A model generated the notes under the pieces. The model saw nothing but the letters and a program-made list of their open reading frames with translations. It did not search any database and was not told where the DNA came from. Positions 45,007 through 54,212 of a stretch of 64,000 bases of DNA are shown here, in pieces. The position numbers were made by a program, and so were the translations under genes. The stretch covers positions 62,001-126,000 of the forward strand of contig CAMVNQ010000005.1 of NCBI GenBank assembly GCA_947168885.1, read 5' to 3'. Source of the stretch: an uncultured Clostridia bacterium (GTDB taxonomy: Bacteria; Bacillota; Clostridia; Oscillospirales; Ruminococcaceae). Numbering within the stretch: position 1 is the stretch's first letter; every line of letters starts with the position of its first letter.

Positions 45007-45051
45007 AAAGATTTCCCCTTGCTGTTTCGCAGGCAGCAAGGGGAAATCTTT
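45007..45051. terminator. bidirectional terminator between GH10 and GH67
   Basis: A perfect 18-base stem, 45007-45024 against 45034-45051, with a nine-base loop (arms begin AAAGATTTCCCC and end GGGGAAATCTTT). Flanking T-rich sequence fits termination of both convergent genes. Confidence 0.9.
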
Positions 45052-47016
45052 TTATCTGTATATTTTCCTGCCGTGTATGTCGTCGATACCGGATTTTCTG
45101 TAAAAATACGTGTTCACAACATCGCGCCAGCGCTCGGCGTTGCTGAGCTGCATCACGAAACGTTTCAGAGCTTCGGCATGTATTTCAGGCGGTACAGCAT
45201 CTTTCAGACCCTTCCAGACTTCAAGCAGTTCACCGGCTTTTTCCGCGCCGTCAAAGTGACTGTCGTATATGTGCTGTATCACTGTCTTTCCGCTTTTCAG
45301 GACATGGGTATATGGAACGTGATGAAAGAACAGCAGCAGCTCATCGGGACAGCTGTCTATGTCATCATACATACGTGCATTCTCGTCTGCGTACTGCGAA
45401 ACATAACCTGTTCCAGTCGCCGAAGTGCGGTCAACACCTATCCCGTCGCGGTCGGCGTAATGATATGTCCCCCATTGTGAATACTCATAACCGTCAACAT
45501 CGACACCATAGTGGTAATGCGGGACGACCATCCAGCCGACCCCGAGCGGAGATGTGTAACTCTCGTAAATATCGCGGGAGCGAATGAGCATTGAAACGAT
45601 CGTTTTTACAGCTTCCTGTTCATGTGTCAAAGCAGCTCTGACCCACTCGGACGCTATGCGCTCCGCGGAGAGTGACGGATCGAATATGAGCCGTCCGTAG
45701 CCGTAAAGATTTGCGCCCGCAAGCGGATCACCGGTGAGGAACTTTCCGTTTCCGACGTTGGTGACTCCGGCAGCACCGAGAATTCGCTTTTTAACGGTAT
45801 CCCCTGCCCCGCCGCTGAACGTAACGAAATCAAGACACTCCTTCCACATCGGAACAAGGTAGCACAGATCTATCTGCTGACCGGTGTATTCCTGCGTTAT
45901 CTGGAATTCCGCAATCATATTCGTCTTTCCGAGCGCACCGAAAAGCGGAGATACCGGCTCGCGTATCTGGAAATCCATAGGTCCGTTCTTGACCTGTAGA
46001 TAAACGTTATCCGCAAATTTCCCGTCGAGCGGTACGAAATTGTCATACGCTGCTTTCGCACGGTCAGTCAGGCGGTCGCGCCAGTCTGTGTGACAGTTAT
46101 ACACGAAGCATCGCCATACAACTACGCCGCCGTATGGTATGACCGCTTCTGCAAGCATATTCGCGCCGTCCGCATGGTCACGCCCGTAAGTGAACGGTCC
46201 CGGACGATTCTCGGAATCCGCTTTTACAAGAAATCCGCCGAAATCGGGAATATGCCGGTAAATGTTCGCGGCGATATTCTTCCACCAGTTACGGACATTC
46301 TCATCGAGCGGGTCGGCTGTTTCGCATCCGCCTGTCTCAACGGGTGCAGCGAAATTCACCGAAAGAAACAGCTTTATTCCGTAGTTGGAAAAAATATCAG
46401 CGATAAAAGCTATATCATCAAGGTATTCGTCGGTGATAAAAAGCGTTTCTTTTCTGTGAACGTTCACGTTGTTGATGCATACTGCGTTTATTCCTACCGA
46501 CGACATAAGACGCGCATAATCGGTAAGCGCTTCCCTGTCGCGTGTGACAGTATCGTCTGCGAAGAATACAGAGTTTCCTGCATATCCACGCTCTATGCTT
46601 CCGTCGGCGTTGTCCCAGTGGTTTATCATACGAAGCGGATAAGCCGGCTGTTCACAGCAACGGTCGATCTCTTCCCGGGTATAACCGCCGGACGCGAGTA
46701 TAATGAAACGAAAAGCACCGTAAAGAAATCCGCATTCATCGCCGCCATAAATCGTTATAGAAGTATCGTCCACAGAAATACGGTACCCTCCGGCTCCGAG
46801 TGTTCTATCAACGGCCAGCACAAATCCCGCCGTTTCGGGATCGTCTGTTCTATACAGCTCTGAACCAAGGGTGTTCGCGGTTCGCTTTAATTCGTTTACA
46901 ACAGAATCCGCGACACGTCCTGTGTATTCGCAGTAAATCGTCGTGAAATACTTTTTCCACTGCTCCGGAGCAATATTTCTGCCCTCCGTGAGCCAGCATT
47001 CATGAAGTCTCGCCAT
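45052..47016 (-). CDS. alpha-glucuronidase, GH67
   Basis: Removes 4-O-methyl-glucuronic acid from the non-reducing end of xylo-oligosaccharides. The signature [19 protein letters not shown] is at about residue 130. The catalytic acid is in [14 protein letters not shown]; the two further carboxylates are in [11 protein letters not shown] and [11 protein letters not shown], as in Geobacillus and Cellvibrio enzymes. 654 aa and no signal peptide, so it is cytosolic, as for most bacterial GH67. Five bases separate it from the esterase gene upstream, so it is the last gene of a GH3-esterase-GH67 operon. Confidence 0.96.
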   Translation of the reverse strand: MARLHECWLTEGRNIAPEQWKKYFTTIYCEYTGRVADSVVNELKRTANTLGSELYRTDDPETAGFVLAVDRTLGAGGYRISVDDTSITIYGGDECGFLYGAFRFIILASGGYTREEIDRCCEQPAYPLRMINHWDNADGSIERGYAGNSVFFADDTVTRDREALTDYARLMSSVGINAVCINNVNVHRKETLFITDEYLDDIAFIADIFSNYGIKLFLSVNFAAPVETGGCETADPLDENVRNWWKNIAANIYRHIPDFGGFLVKADSENRPGPFTYGRDHADGANMLAEAVIPYGGVVVWRCFVYNCHTDWRDRLTDRAKAAYDNFVPLDGKFADNVYLQVKNGPMDFQIREPVSPLFGALGKTNMIAEFQITQEYTGQQIDLCYLVPMWKECLDFVTFSGGAGDTVKKRILGAAGVTNVGNGKFLTGDPLAGANLYGYGRLIFDPSLSAERIASEWVRAALTHEQEAVKTIVSMLIRSRDIYESYTSPLGVGWMVVPHYHYGVDVDGYEYSQWGTYHYADRDGIGVDRTSATGTGYVSQYADENARMYDDIDSCPDELLLFFHHVPYTHVLKSGKTVIQHIYDSHFDGAEKAGELLEVWKGLKDAVPPEIHAEALKRFVMQLSNAERWRDVVNTYFYRKSGIDDIHGRKIYR

Positions 47017-47020
47017 AAAC

Positions 47021-48910
47021 TTATCCTATCTCCGTCTCAAACGGCGACAGCGGCAAACCGTCGCTGTCCCACAGCACGACTTTCGGGTCGTTATGCCACT
47101 CGCACCGTATCTTCTCCGGTATAATATCTGTTGGAAATCCGAGAACGATACCATCACTGCAGAGCTCTGCGGAAGAAGCGGGAATACGTGCTCCCGCGGC
47201 GATAGCTTCAAATCCCTCGGCGCCGTTTTCGGACAGGCGTACCCGGGAATTGTCATCAAAAGTTACAAGTACCCTGCCTGTTCCGCTGTCGCAGCCGAGA
47301 TACTTTGCGCCGGAACAGAAAACATCGGGCTTCACGGACTTATCGCCATAGACCGTGCGCATAACGCAGCGCGCGAGACGCTTTCCGACATCACGCTTGT
47401 TAAGCGGGTGAAGGTCGTTCGACTCTCCTACATCAACGGTAACAGCCATATCGGTCGCGGGTATCGATAAACACTGCAGCTGTGCGAAACGAAGTTCTGC
47501 CCACGAGTCCGAACCGCCCGCGAACGGGTCGTCAAAATTACACAGCTGGGTGGTAATTACAGGTATATCATAGCCGCAACGCTCACGGTACATCTTTACG
47601 AACTCACCGAAAAGGAATTCATATCTGTCGGTGTGGTTGCAGTTCGACTCGCCCTGGTACCAGAGCATAGCACGGCACCTCACTTTGAAAGCGGGAGCGG
47701 TGAGCGCTGCATACATCGACAGCGGAAGTCCCTGGAAAAAAGTCTCGCGCTTCATGTTTTCCACACGGGCTGTTATAGCATATTCCCATTCTCCGCCGAG
47801 GTCGATTATGCGATCTTTCAGTTTAAGGCAGTAGCGTTTGCCTTTGGTAAAGCTTGCGCACGCATAGCGCGCATCAAGCCGCACGAGCAGAGTGTTTCTG
47901 CCGTGCTTAGCCGCACCGTCCGGAAGCGTATAAATCCGGGGCGGGTACATATACGTCGTCTCACCTGCATAAACGCCGTTCAGGTAAGTTGTGTCGGCAT
48001 CTGTGATAGTACCGAGTATAAGCGTCGCACCGGAAAGATCGGCTCCGGCAGGAATATCGAAAGTCTTTCTGAACCAGACACGCCCGCAGAACCCACGAAG
48101 CTCGGGATCATCCTTGAAATCGAACGGTATCGTACATTTCACAAAGTTTATATCCTCACCGCCGAGTATCTTATCCGACAATCCACCGTCTATGCGGTCA
48201 ATCTCCGCGTAACGCTGAGCATTCCGCGCGGCATCGGCTTTTTCGGTGTTTTCTATATATCCTTCCTGCGTACATTGCGCAAGAAAATCGTCGTACCAAC
48301 CAAGTTCTTTCAGCATCTTATACGGCATTCTTGCCTCAACCGGAGCACCGCCGGCGGAAGTATCGAGAAGCCCTACCGGAACGCCGTACTTCTCAAATAA
48401 CGTTAGTGCGCACCAGAAACCAGCCGCACTCATCTCAGGTACATTCTTTTCATCGGCTATGCACCATTCGCCGCCGAGAAAATCATCATACTCCTCATCC
48501 TTTCCGAAGCAGTTCTTCACAGGTACGCGAAAAGCACGTATATAACCGCAGACCGGGAATTTCTCAGGCTTGAACGGGTCATAGGTACGGCACATCGGAA
48601 GCTCCATATTCGACTGACCACTGATATGGAACAGCTCTCCGAAGAAAATATCGTCAAACGAAAGTGTTTTGCCGCCGCAGCAGAAAGCGAATGAGTAACT
48701 GTCGCAGGAAGCCGCAAAAGGCGGGAGGATCATCTCCCACCTTTCGTGAACATCAGTTATTGCGGAAATACGTGTATTGCCCGAATTTCCAGTTATTTCA
48801 AGTATCACTTCCGCTCCCGCAGGCGCGTGGCCGAATATCTTGTTTTCACAGCAGGACTGAAGAACAGCGTGACTGCCTATTATTCGCATTACAGAGAATC
48901 CTGTACTCAT
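47021..48910 (-). CDS. SGNH-type sialate O-acetylesterase-like carbohydrate esterase
   Basis: Probably deacetylates xylo-oligosaccharides. The SASA/DUF303 catalytic serine is in [12 protein letters not shown] (about residue 92), with [11 protein letters not shown] as the second block and a C-terminal Asp-His in [13 protein letters not shown]. Between the halves sits a GH2-like jelly-roll insert ([12 protein letters not shown] ... [20 protein letters not shown]). 629 aa from ATG 48910 and no signal peptide. An open frame 14 codons further up lacks a site. It lies between the GH3 and GH67 genes; the family name refers to sialate, but the context points to xylan. Confidence 0.88.
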   Translation of the reverse strand: MSTGFSVMRIIGSHAVLQSCCENKIFGHAPAGAEVILEITGNSGNTRISAITDVHERWEMILPPFAASCDSYSFAFCCGGKTLSFDDIFFGELFHISGQSNMELPMCRTYDPFKPEKFPVCGYIRAFRVPVKNCFGKDEEYDDFLGGEWCIADEKNVPEMSAAGFWCALTLFEKYGVPVGLLDTSAGGAPVEARMPYKMLKELGWYDDFLAQCTQEGYIENTEKADAARNAQRYAEIDRIDGGLSDKILGGEDINFVKCTIPFDFKDDPELRGFCGRVWFRKTFDIPAGADLSGATLILGTITDADTTYLNGVYAGETTYMYPPRIYTLPDGAAKHGRNTLLVRLDARYACASFTKGKRYCLKLKDRIIDLGGEWEYAITARVENMKRETFFQGLPLSMYAALTAPAFKVRCRAMLWYQGESNCNHTDRYEFLFGEFVKMYRERCGYDIPVITTQLCNFDDPFAGGSDSWAELRFAQLQCLSIPATDMAVTVDVGESNDLHPLNKRDVGKRLARCVMRTVYGDKSVKPDVFCSGAKYLGCDSGTGRVLVTFDDNSRVRLSENGAEGFEAIAAGARIPASSAELCSDGIVLGFPTDIIPEKIRCEWHNDPKVVLWDSDGLPLSPFETEIG

Positions 48911-48951
48911 CTTATCACTCTTTTCTGTAGGATTTTTCCGGTTTATGCACA

Positions 48952-48976
48952 TATTCCCCGCCTGCGGCGGGGAATA
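48952..48976 (-). other. intergenic hairpin between GH3 and esterase genes
   Basis: TATTCCCCGCC and GGCGGGGAATA form an 11-base perfect stem with a three-base loop. On the minus strand no T-run follows, so it may be an mRNA processing or stabilising element that sets different levels of the two gene products. Confidence 0.55.
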
Positions 48977-49001
48977 ACTTTATTATTTATGGATTTCTGC
49001 G

Positions 49002-51074
49002 TTATATCTGTACCGAAACACAGTCGGAACCGCTAAGCTTACAGCTCAGAGCGTCGGGGCGGTGAGTTCCGGCATAGAGAGTAAACTCAGTACCGAAGCG
49101 GGCACGTTTACCCTGCTCATCTACCGATGTGAAAGCGCGTTCGGGAACCGGTATTTCTACTGTCACAGTCTCACCCGCCGCAAGCTTTACACGCTTGAAT
49201 CCGCATAAACTCTCGTTCGGAACATCGAACTCGCTGTTGTTCTTTATGTAAAGCTCGATAACGTCCTCGGTAGCGCGGCTTCCGCCGTTCGTCGCGGTAA
49301 CGGAAGCTACACCGTCCTTATATGAAACCGCCGTACACTTCACATCTCCGTATGTCAGGCCGAAGCCAAACGGGAAAAGCACGTTGTCGTTAGTATAGCG
49401 GTATGTGCGGCCTTTCATCGAATAATCCTTGAAATCGGGCAGTTTCTCGGTGTTCTCGTAGAATGTTACGGGGAGCTTTGCTGACGGAGATACATCGCCG
49501 AAGAGAATCTCTGCGAGAGCGGTTCCGCCTTCGGAGCCCGCATACCACGCATGGATAAGCGCGTCGCCCTTTGAACCGGTGTTTATCGAGCTTCCGGCGG
49601 ATGTCACGATAACTGTGGGCTTTCCGAGCGCTGTTATCTTCTCTACAAGCGTTCTCTGCGGAGGCGGAAGTTCAAGACTGTTCTTGTCACCGGAAGAGAA
49701 CTCGTTTCCGGTATCTCCTTCCTCGCCCTCTATCGTTGCATCGAGACCAACACAAAGGACTACAAGATCGGCAATCTCTGCGGCAGCGAGAGCTTCTGCA
49801 TACCTGTCACCGGGCTGCGCCAGAACAGAGACTTTATTCTTATACAGATGACATCCCTCGGCATAAATAACACGTCCGTCAAAACGTTCACGGATACCGT
49901 CAAGGAAAGTCACATAGCGATCCGCTCTTCCGTTGTAGTTGCCCTCAAGTGCCGCTCTGCTGTCACCGTTAGGTCCGATAACAGCGATCGTTCTGTACTT
50001 GCTGCCGTCAAGAGGAAGAATTCCGTTGTTATGCAGCAGCACCATAGATTTTTCCGCGCACTCAAGCGAGACTTTCTTGTGCTCATCCGTGGAGATGATG
50101 TCGTATGTTATATCGTCATACTCTGTCTTTTTATCGAACATACCAAGTCTTAAGCGCGTTCTCATAAGATGAACGCAGGCGTTACGGATATGCTCCTTTG
50201 TGATAAGCCCTTCATCGAGTGCAGTGAGGAGGTTCATATATGTACATCCGCAGTTAACATCGCAGCCTGTCGTAAGCGCAAGTGCCGCAGATTCAGCCGC
50301 AGTAGCGGTGATATGGTGATTTTCGTGGAAATCGCGTATCGCCCAGCAGTCGGAAACGAAGTAGCCGTCAAAGCCCCACTCTTTCAGTTTCGCCATAAGC
50401 TTTTTGCTTGCGCAGGCAGCCTCTCCGTTCACACGGTTATACGCGCCCATTACACCCTCGACCTTTGCTTCTTTTACAAGAGCCTCGAACGCGGGAATAT
50501 ATGTTTCTTCAAAATCCTTTTCCGAGACTTTTGCATCAAACTCGTGTCTTATGGCTTCGGGACCGCTGTGTACTGCGAAATGCTTTGCGCAGGCAGCAGC
50601 CATGAGAGTCTTTCCGTTGCCCTGTAATCCGCGGACGTATGCCTTGCCATTCTCTGCGGTAAGGAAGGGATCTTCGCCGTAAGTCTCATGTCCCCTGCCC
50701 CAGCGAGGGTCACGGAAGATATTTATGTTCGGTGCCCATATCGTAAGTCCCTTGTAAATATCCCGATCGCCGTATCTGGTGTACGCGTTGAACTTTGCAC
50801 GGGCTTCAAGACCTGTGATATGACCGGCTTTCTCGGTAAGTTCCGGCTCGAACATCGCAGCCATACCGATAGCCTGCGGGAACATCGTAGCTATACCGGA
50901 ACGTGCAAGTCCGTGAAGAGCCTCGTTCCACCAGTTGTACGCGGGTATTCCGAGACGCTCTACCGCGGGAGCATCGTAACGGAGCTGGGAAGCCTGTTCT
51001 TCGGTAGTCATAGCATCGGTAAGCGCTTCGGCGCGCTCCTGTATGCTTAATGTCTCGTCAAGATATTTTTCCAT
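49002..51074 (-). CDS. GH3 glycoside hydrolase, probable beta-xylosidase
   Basis: Cleaves xylose (or arabinose/glucose) from non-reducing ends. The GH3 N-terminal barrel opens with YNWWNEALHGLAR, a motif typical of xylan 1,4-beta-xylosidases, followed by FRDPRWGRGHETYGEDP and CAKHFAVHSGPE; the nucleophile Asp is in GYFVSDCWAI. The C-terminal GH3 domain and a fibronectin III-like domain (SLCGFKRVKLAAGETV) follow. 690 aa from ATG 51074 (AAAGGG upstream) and no signal peptide. The open frame to 51224 runs across the promoter region and is not coding. Confidence 0.94.
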   Translation of the reverse strand: MEKYLDETLSIQERAEALTDAMTTEEQASQLRYDAPAVERLGIPAYNWWNEALHGLARSGIATMFPQAIGMAAMFEPELTEKAGHITGLEARAKFNAYTRYGDRDIYKGLTIWAPNINIFRDPRWGRGHETYGEDPFLTAENGKAYVRGLQGNGKTLMAAACAKHFAVHSGPEAIRHEFDAKVSEKDFEETYIPAFEALVKEAKVEGVMGAYNRVNGEAACASKKLMAKLKEWGFDGYFVSDCWAIRDFHENHHITATAAESAALALTTGCDVNCGCTYMNLLTALDEGLITKEHIRNACVHLMRTRLRLGMFDKKTEYDDITYDIISTDEHKKVSLECAEKSMVLLHNNGILPLDGSKYRTIAVIGPNGDSRAALEGNYNGRADRYVTFLDGIRERFDGRVIYAEGCHLYKNKVSVLAQPGDRYAEALAAAEIADLVVLCVGLDATIEGEEGDTGNEFSSGDKNSLELPPPQRTLVEKITALGKPTVIVTSAGSSINTGSKGDALIHAWYAGSEGGTALAEILFGDVSPSAKLPVTFYENTEKLPDFKDYSMKGRTYRYTNDNVLFPFGFGLTYGDVKCTAVSYKDGVASVTATNGGSRATEDVIELYIKNNSEFDVPNESLCGFKRVKLAAGETVTVEIPVPERAFTSVDEQGKRARFGTEFTLYAGTHRPDALSCKLSGSDCVSVQI

Positions 51075-51181
51075 AATGACCCTTTCCGGAACAGCACAGC
51101 GCGTGTTCCTGTATATTATTCCACTTACATTATATATTATGATTTTGCTATTTTCTAATCGTTTTTTGCATTCTTCACCCC

Positions 51182-51193
51182 ATTTTTTGCGAA
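51182..51193 (-). promoter_or_regulatory. candidate AraC operator upstream of the GH3 operon
   Basis: Inverted exact copy of TTCGCAAAAAAT. A TATAAT on the minus strand at about 51129-51134, with a poor -35, would be the GH3 promoter, putting this site about 30 bases upstream of its -35 region. Confidence 0.55.
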
Positions 51194-51211
51194 AAAAATT
51201 TATGATAACTC

Positions 51212-51240
51212 TTGAAATTCGCAAAAAATAGTAGTATAAT
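51212..51240 (+). promoter_or_regulatory. promoter of the araC-type gene with operator in spacer
   Basis: TTGAAA (51212-51217) and TATAAT (51235-51240), spacer 17. The 12-mer TTCGCAAAAAAT occupies 51218-51229, inside the spacer, so a bound regulator would block the polymerase: likely autorepression. Confidence 0.72.
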
Positions 51241-51347
51241 ATATTACAGATATCCGAAAATCACTTTTATACAGGTGTAGAACCGTGTTTTCCGAAAATA
51301 ACCGGATAACAAAAAACGATTGATATAAAAAAGGAGCAAGATAAAAA

Positions 51348-52199
51348 ATGATCGCACATCTCAACGGAGATTTTGAAACGGTCGATTATCTTCAGGATAA
51401 AAGCATCAGACTTTATGACAATGTAGAAAATGAGGAATATCCTCCGCACTGGCACAATGCAATAGAGATCATAATGCCGCTCATAAGCAAATACACCGTA
51501 ATTTGCAGCGGAAAGAAGTATGAGCTCGGTGAACGCGACATAATGCTTATTCCCGCGGGTAAGATTCACAACCTCAAGGCAGAGCCGGGCAGACGACTGA
51601 TCCTTCTCTGCGACAACAAGCTTGTGGACGGTGTTCCGGCGCTTCCGGAGCTTCGTTCCGTCATAGCCGAGCCGCTTGTGATTACCGAAGACAACGGCGT
51701 GGACATACGGCGCTCCCTCGGTCACATTATGGAGGAGATATACACCCTTTATTTCGAGGCAAATGCGCTCGCGGATGTTTATGTCTATATGAAGATACTG
51801 AGCTTTCTCACAAGAATAAAGGAATATCAGCTCAGCAAGTTCCGCTCGGACGACAGCGAAAAGTATTCCGAGACGATACACCGAATTTTCGGATATATCG
51901 AGCAGAATTATATGTATGATATAACACTTGAGGATCTCGCAGGAATAGCGGGCTACAGTTCCTGCCACTTTTCACGCATATTCAAGAAATACAGCGGAAC
52001 CACCTTCATAAACTTCCTCAACAACCGCCGTATCAGCGCTGCCGAGCTTCTGCTCCTCGAAGAGAACGCTTCGGTGACGGATGCTTCCGCCCGTGTCGGA
52101 TTTTCAAGCCTGACAACTTTCAATCGCGTGTTCAAGGAGATAAACGGCTGCACACCGTCGGAGTTCAAGAAGCTTTACAGGACGGCACGGCTGTCATAA
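51348..52199 (+). CDS. AraC family transcriptional regulator
   Basis: 283 aa. An N-terminal cupin-type ligand domain (YPPHWHNAIEIIMPL, ERDIMLIPAGKIHNL) and a C-terminal double helix-turn-helix (LEDLAGIAGYSSCHFSRIFKKYSG and VTDASARVGFSSLTTFNRVFKEINGCTPSEFKKLY). AAAGGAGCAAG lies upstream of the ATG. It is divergent from the GH3-esterase-GH67 operon and directly ahead of the CE1-type esterase, so it is the obvious regulator of the xylan locus; the inducer is probably a xylo-oligosaccharide. It may control itself through a spacer operator. Confidence 0.94.
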   Translation: MIAHLNGDFETVDYLQDKSIRLYDNVENEEYPPHWHNAIEIIMPLISKYTVICSGKKYELGERDIMLIPAGKIHNLKAEPGRRLILLCDNKLVDGVPALPELRSVIAEPLVITEDNGVDIRRSLGHIMEEIYTLYFEANALADVYVYMKILSFLTRIKEYQLSKFRSDDSEKYSETIHRIFGYIEQNYMYDITLEDLAGIAGYSSCHFSRIFKKYSGTTFINFLNNRRISAAELLLLEENASVTDASARVGFSSLTTFNRVFKEINGCTPSEFKKLYRTARLS

Positions 52200-52223
52200 C
52201 GAACAAATGAACGGAGAGACAAA

Positions 52224-52997
52224 ATGGCATATTTTACCGTAAAATTCAATTCCACAGCCCTCAACAGACCCGCCGTCTTTGATATGTTCATACCGAATGA
52301 CAGGATACCGACAAACGCGGAATACGCGAAAAGACCGATGAAAACGCTTTATCTGCTGCACGGGTACACCATGAGCGGGTGGAATTGGGTGCCGGACTAC
52401 CTCTCGGAAAAGTTCAACTTCGCCGTAGTCGCGCCGAGCGGTGAAAACTCGTTCTGGCTCGACGGAGCGGCTACCGGACGCAAATACTGCACTTTTGTCG
52501 GGAAAGAGCTTCCCGATTACATAACCAAAACGTTCGGACTTTCGGACAAGCCGGAGGACAACGCCGTGCTCGGACTGTCTATGGGCGGTTTCGGTGCTCT
52601 GCATACCGCGCTCAAATACCCCGAGCGCTTCGGCAAGGCAGGCGCTATGTCGTCCGCCCTTATCGTTCATGAGGTCGCAAATATGAAGCCGGGCTACGGA
52701 AACGGTCACGCTAATTACGATTACTACCGTGAGTGCTTCGGCGAACCGTCCGAAGTGCTTAACAGCGAAGCAAACCCCGAATATCTGATTGAAAAGCTTT
52801 TAAGCGAGGGAAAGAAGCTTCCGGAAATATATATGAGCTGCGGAACAGAGGATTTTCTGCTGAACGAGAACAGGGCGTTCCACAAGTTCCTGACAGACAA
52901 GGGTGTGGCGCACGAGTACATCGAAAGCGCCGGGAATCACGACTTCACGTTCTGGGGAGAATACACCGCAAAATTCATCGAAAAAATGTTTTCATAA
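52224..52997 (+). CDS. alpha/beta-hydrolase esterase (CE1/esterase D-like)
   Basis: 257 aa serine esterase. Oxyanion segment LYLLHGYTMSGWNW, nucleophile in LGLSMGGFGAL (about residue 117), acid in CGTEDFLL and histidine in AGNHDFTFW. These match the EstA/CE1 group of acetyl- and feruloyl-esterases. No signal peptide. It lies 24 bases after araC on the same strand and is followed by a terminator. De-acetylation or de-feruloylation of imported xylo-oligosaccharides is inferred from its position. Confidence 0.9.
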   Translation: MAYFTVKFNSTALNRPAVFDMFIPNDRIPTNAEYAKRPMKTLYLLHGYTMSGWNWVPDYLSEKFNFAVVAPSGENSFWLDGAATGRKYCTFVGKELPDYITKTFGLSDKPEDNAVLGLSMGGFGALHTALKYPERFGKAGAMSSALIVHEVANMKPGYGNGHANYDYYRECFGEPSEVLNSEANPEYLIEKLLSEGKKLPEIYMSCGTEDFLLNENRAFHKFLTDKGVAHEYIESAGNHDFTFWGEYTAKFIEKMFS

Positions 52998-53002
52998 CAG
53001 CA

Positions 53003-53034
53003 AAAAGCCGTCTTCCACGAAGGAGACGGCTTTT
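53003..53034. terminator. bidirectional terminator esterase/DMT transporter
   Basis: AAAAGCCGTCT (53003-53013) and AGACGGCTTTT (53024-53034), loop ten bases, with A- and T-rich flanks serving both convergent genes. Confidence 0.9.
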
Positions 53035-53037
53035 ATA

Positions 53038-53874
53038 TTATACAAATACAAACAATGCTATTCCGGCAATGCAGACGAGACTTCCGATAAGCTCTGTGCC
53101 TATGCGCTTTTTGCTCCGTATAAACCCGATAAGGAACAGCGTTACAAGTATCATCGGCTGGATAAACGAATAGCTTGTTATGCTCACCGCTATGACCGCG
53201 TTTTCAAGCAGCGTTCCCGCCGCGTTCGGTATTCTCGCGAGTATTACCGTCGCGGCGCCTTTTTTGCTTTTGCGGAATATCTCAGCCGGCTTAACGCGGA
53301 ACAGCATCACGAGCGCTATGATAACAAGTGCGGCAAGAAGCTGGACGGTAGATGAAACATACGGAGTAAATCCCTTTATAACGAGGCTGTAACCGTATTT
53401 TGAGAACAGATAGAGCGCAAGCGGCAGCAGTATTTTAAGGTAATCCGGCTTTTCTTCCTTGTCGGAACGGACTATAAGCACAAGTCCGATCACTGTCAGC
53501 ACTATACAGCCGACTCTCGCTAAGCGAAGCGGTTCACCGCCTATCACTTCCGTAAAATACGAGACGAAGAGATTCACACCGAGCCAGGCTTTGAGCTCAA
53601 ACGCGGAAAGCTCCTTCATAACGAGCATACTCATCTCAAACTCAAGGAATTTGCACACCGCAACAAGTATCACCGCTGCGAAAGACTGCCAGCAAAGCGC
53701 AAAACGTATCTCCTGAAACGGAAGCGTCAGCGCTATGAATACCGACATGGATGAGCACATAAGAAATGTGAACTCGCTCCCTTTGAAGCCGACATCATGT
53801 GCGGCGTAGCGATCCGCAAGCGACGTACAGGTGTAACACCCGGTCACTCCGAGCATCATCAATATAACTTCCAT
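53038..53874 (-). CDS. DMT/EamA-type membrane transporter
   Basis: About 278 residues with nine to ten hydrophobic helices in two repeated halves, as in drug/metabolite transporters (EamA). Landmarks are the internal SELTFL-like stretch GSEFTFLMCSSMSVFIALTLPF and, near the end, GTLLENAVIAVSITSYSFIQPMILVTLFLIGFI. Start ATG 53874 is provisional since the ribosome binding site is weak; ATG 53859 has GGAAG eight bases before it. Two TTTGCGAAA sites lie upstream, similar to the xylan-locus motif. Substrate unknown. Confidence 0.83.
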   Translation of the reverse strand: MEVILMMLGVTGCYTCTSLADRYAAHDVGFKGSEFTFLMCSSMSVFIALTLPFQEIRFALCWQSFAAVILVAVCKFLEFEMSMLVMKELSAFELKAWLGVNLFVSYFTEVIGGEPLRLARVGCIVLTVIGLVLIVRSDKEEKPDYLKILLPLALYLFSKYGYSLVIKGFTPYVSSTVQLLAALVIIALVMLFRVKPAEIFRKSKKGAATVILARIPNAAGTLLENAVIAVSITSYSFIQPMILVTLFLIGFIRSKKRIGTELIGSLVCIAGIALFVFV

Positions 53875-54212
53875 ATTGTATATATTACCGGCAGCGTAAA
53901 AAACTGCCGCCTTTCTTTTGAACTTTATAAAGTATATCACAATTCGCGATTAAAAGAAATATCAAAATTTGCGAAAATAGTATCGGACATCTCAAAATTT
54001 GCGAAATAGATATTTGTTTTCTTAACAATTATCCCGATTTTTCCTTATGATGCTGAACAAATGTGTCAACCAAGCGGTTTTACGCATTTAATGATTATTT
54101 AATAAATCCTATGGTATAATGAGGTCACAGTAAAGGAAAACACGGGTATGAGCTGCGAACAGACATAAACGCCTGCTCGGCTCGGACAGGAATGACAGAA
54201 AGGGCTTGAAAA
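53875..54212. other. divergent intergenic region DMT transporter/ABC operon
   Basis: No gene. It holds a minus-strand TATACT (complement of 53931-53936) with a poor -35 for the transporter, two direct TTTGCGAAA repeats just upstream (53968-53976, 53998-54006), and on the plus strand TATAAT at 54115-54120 with no good -35, about 95 bases ahead of the FtsX-type permease. Confidence 0.6.
53963..54006. repeat. two direct TCAAAATTTGCGAAA repeats, operator candidates
   Basis: TCAAAATTTGCGAAA occurs twice with start-to-start distance 30 bases (about three helical turns). On the minus strand the core reads TTTCGCAAA, sharing TTCGCAAA with the xylan-locus 12-mer. Confidence 0.55.

Noticed and set aside
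51075-51224. 50-codon N-terminal extension of the GH3 enzyme
   Set aside because: Covers the promoter/operator region, has no ribosome binding site at its start, and the GH3 domain begins after ATG 51074.
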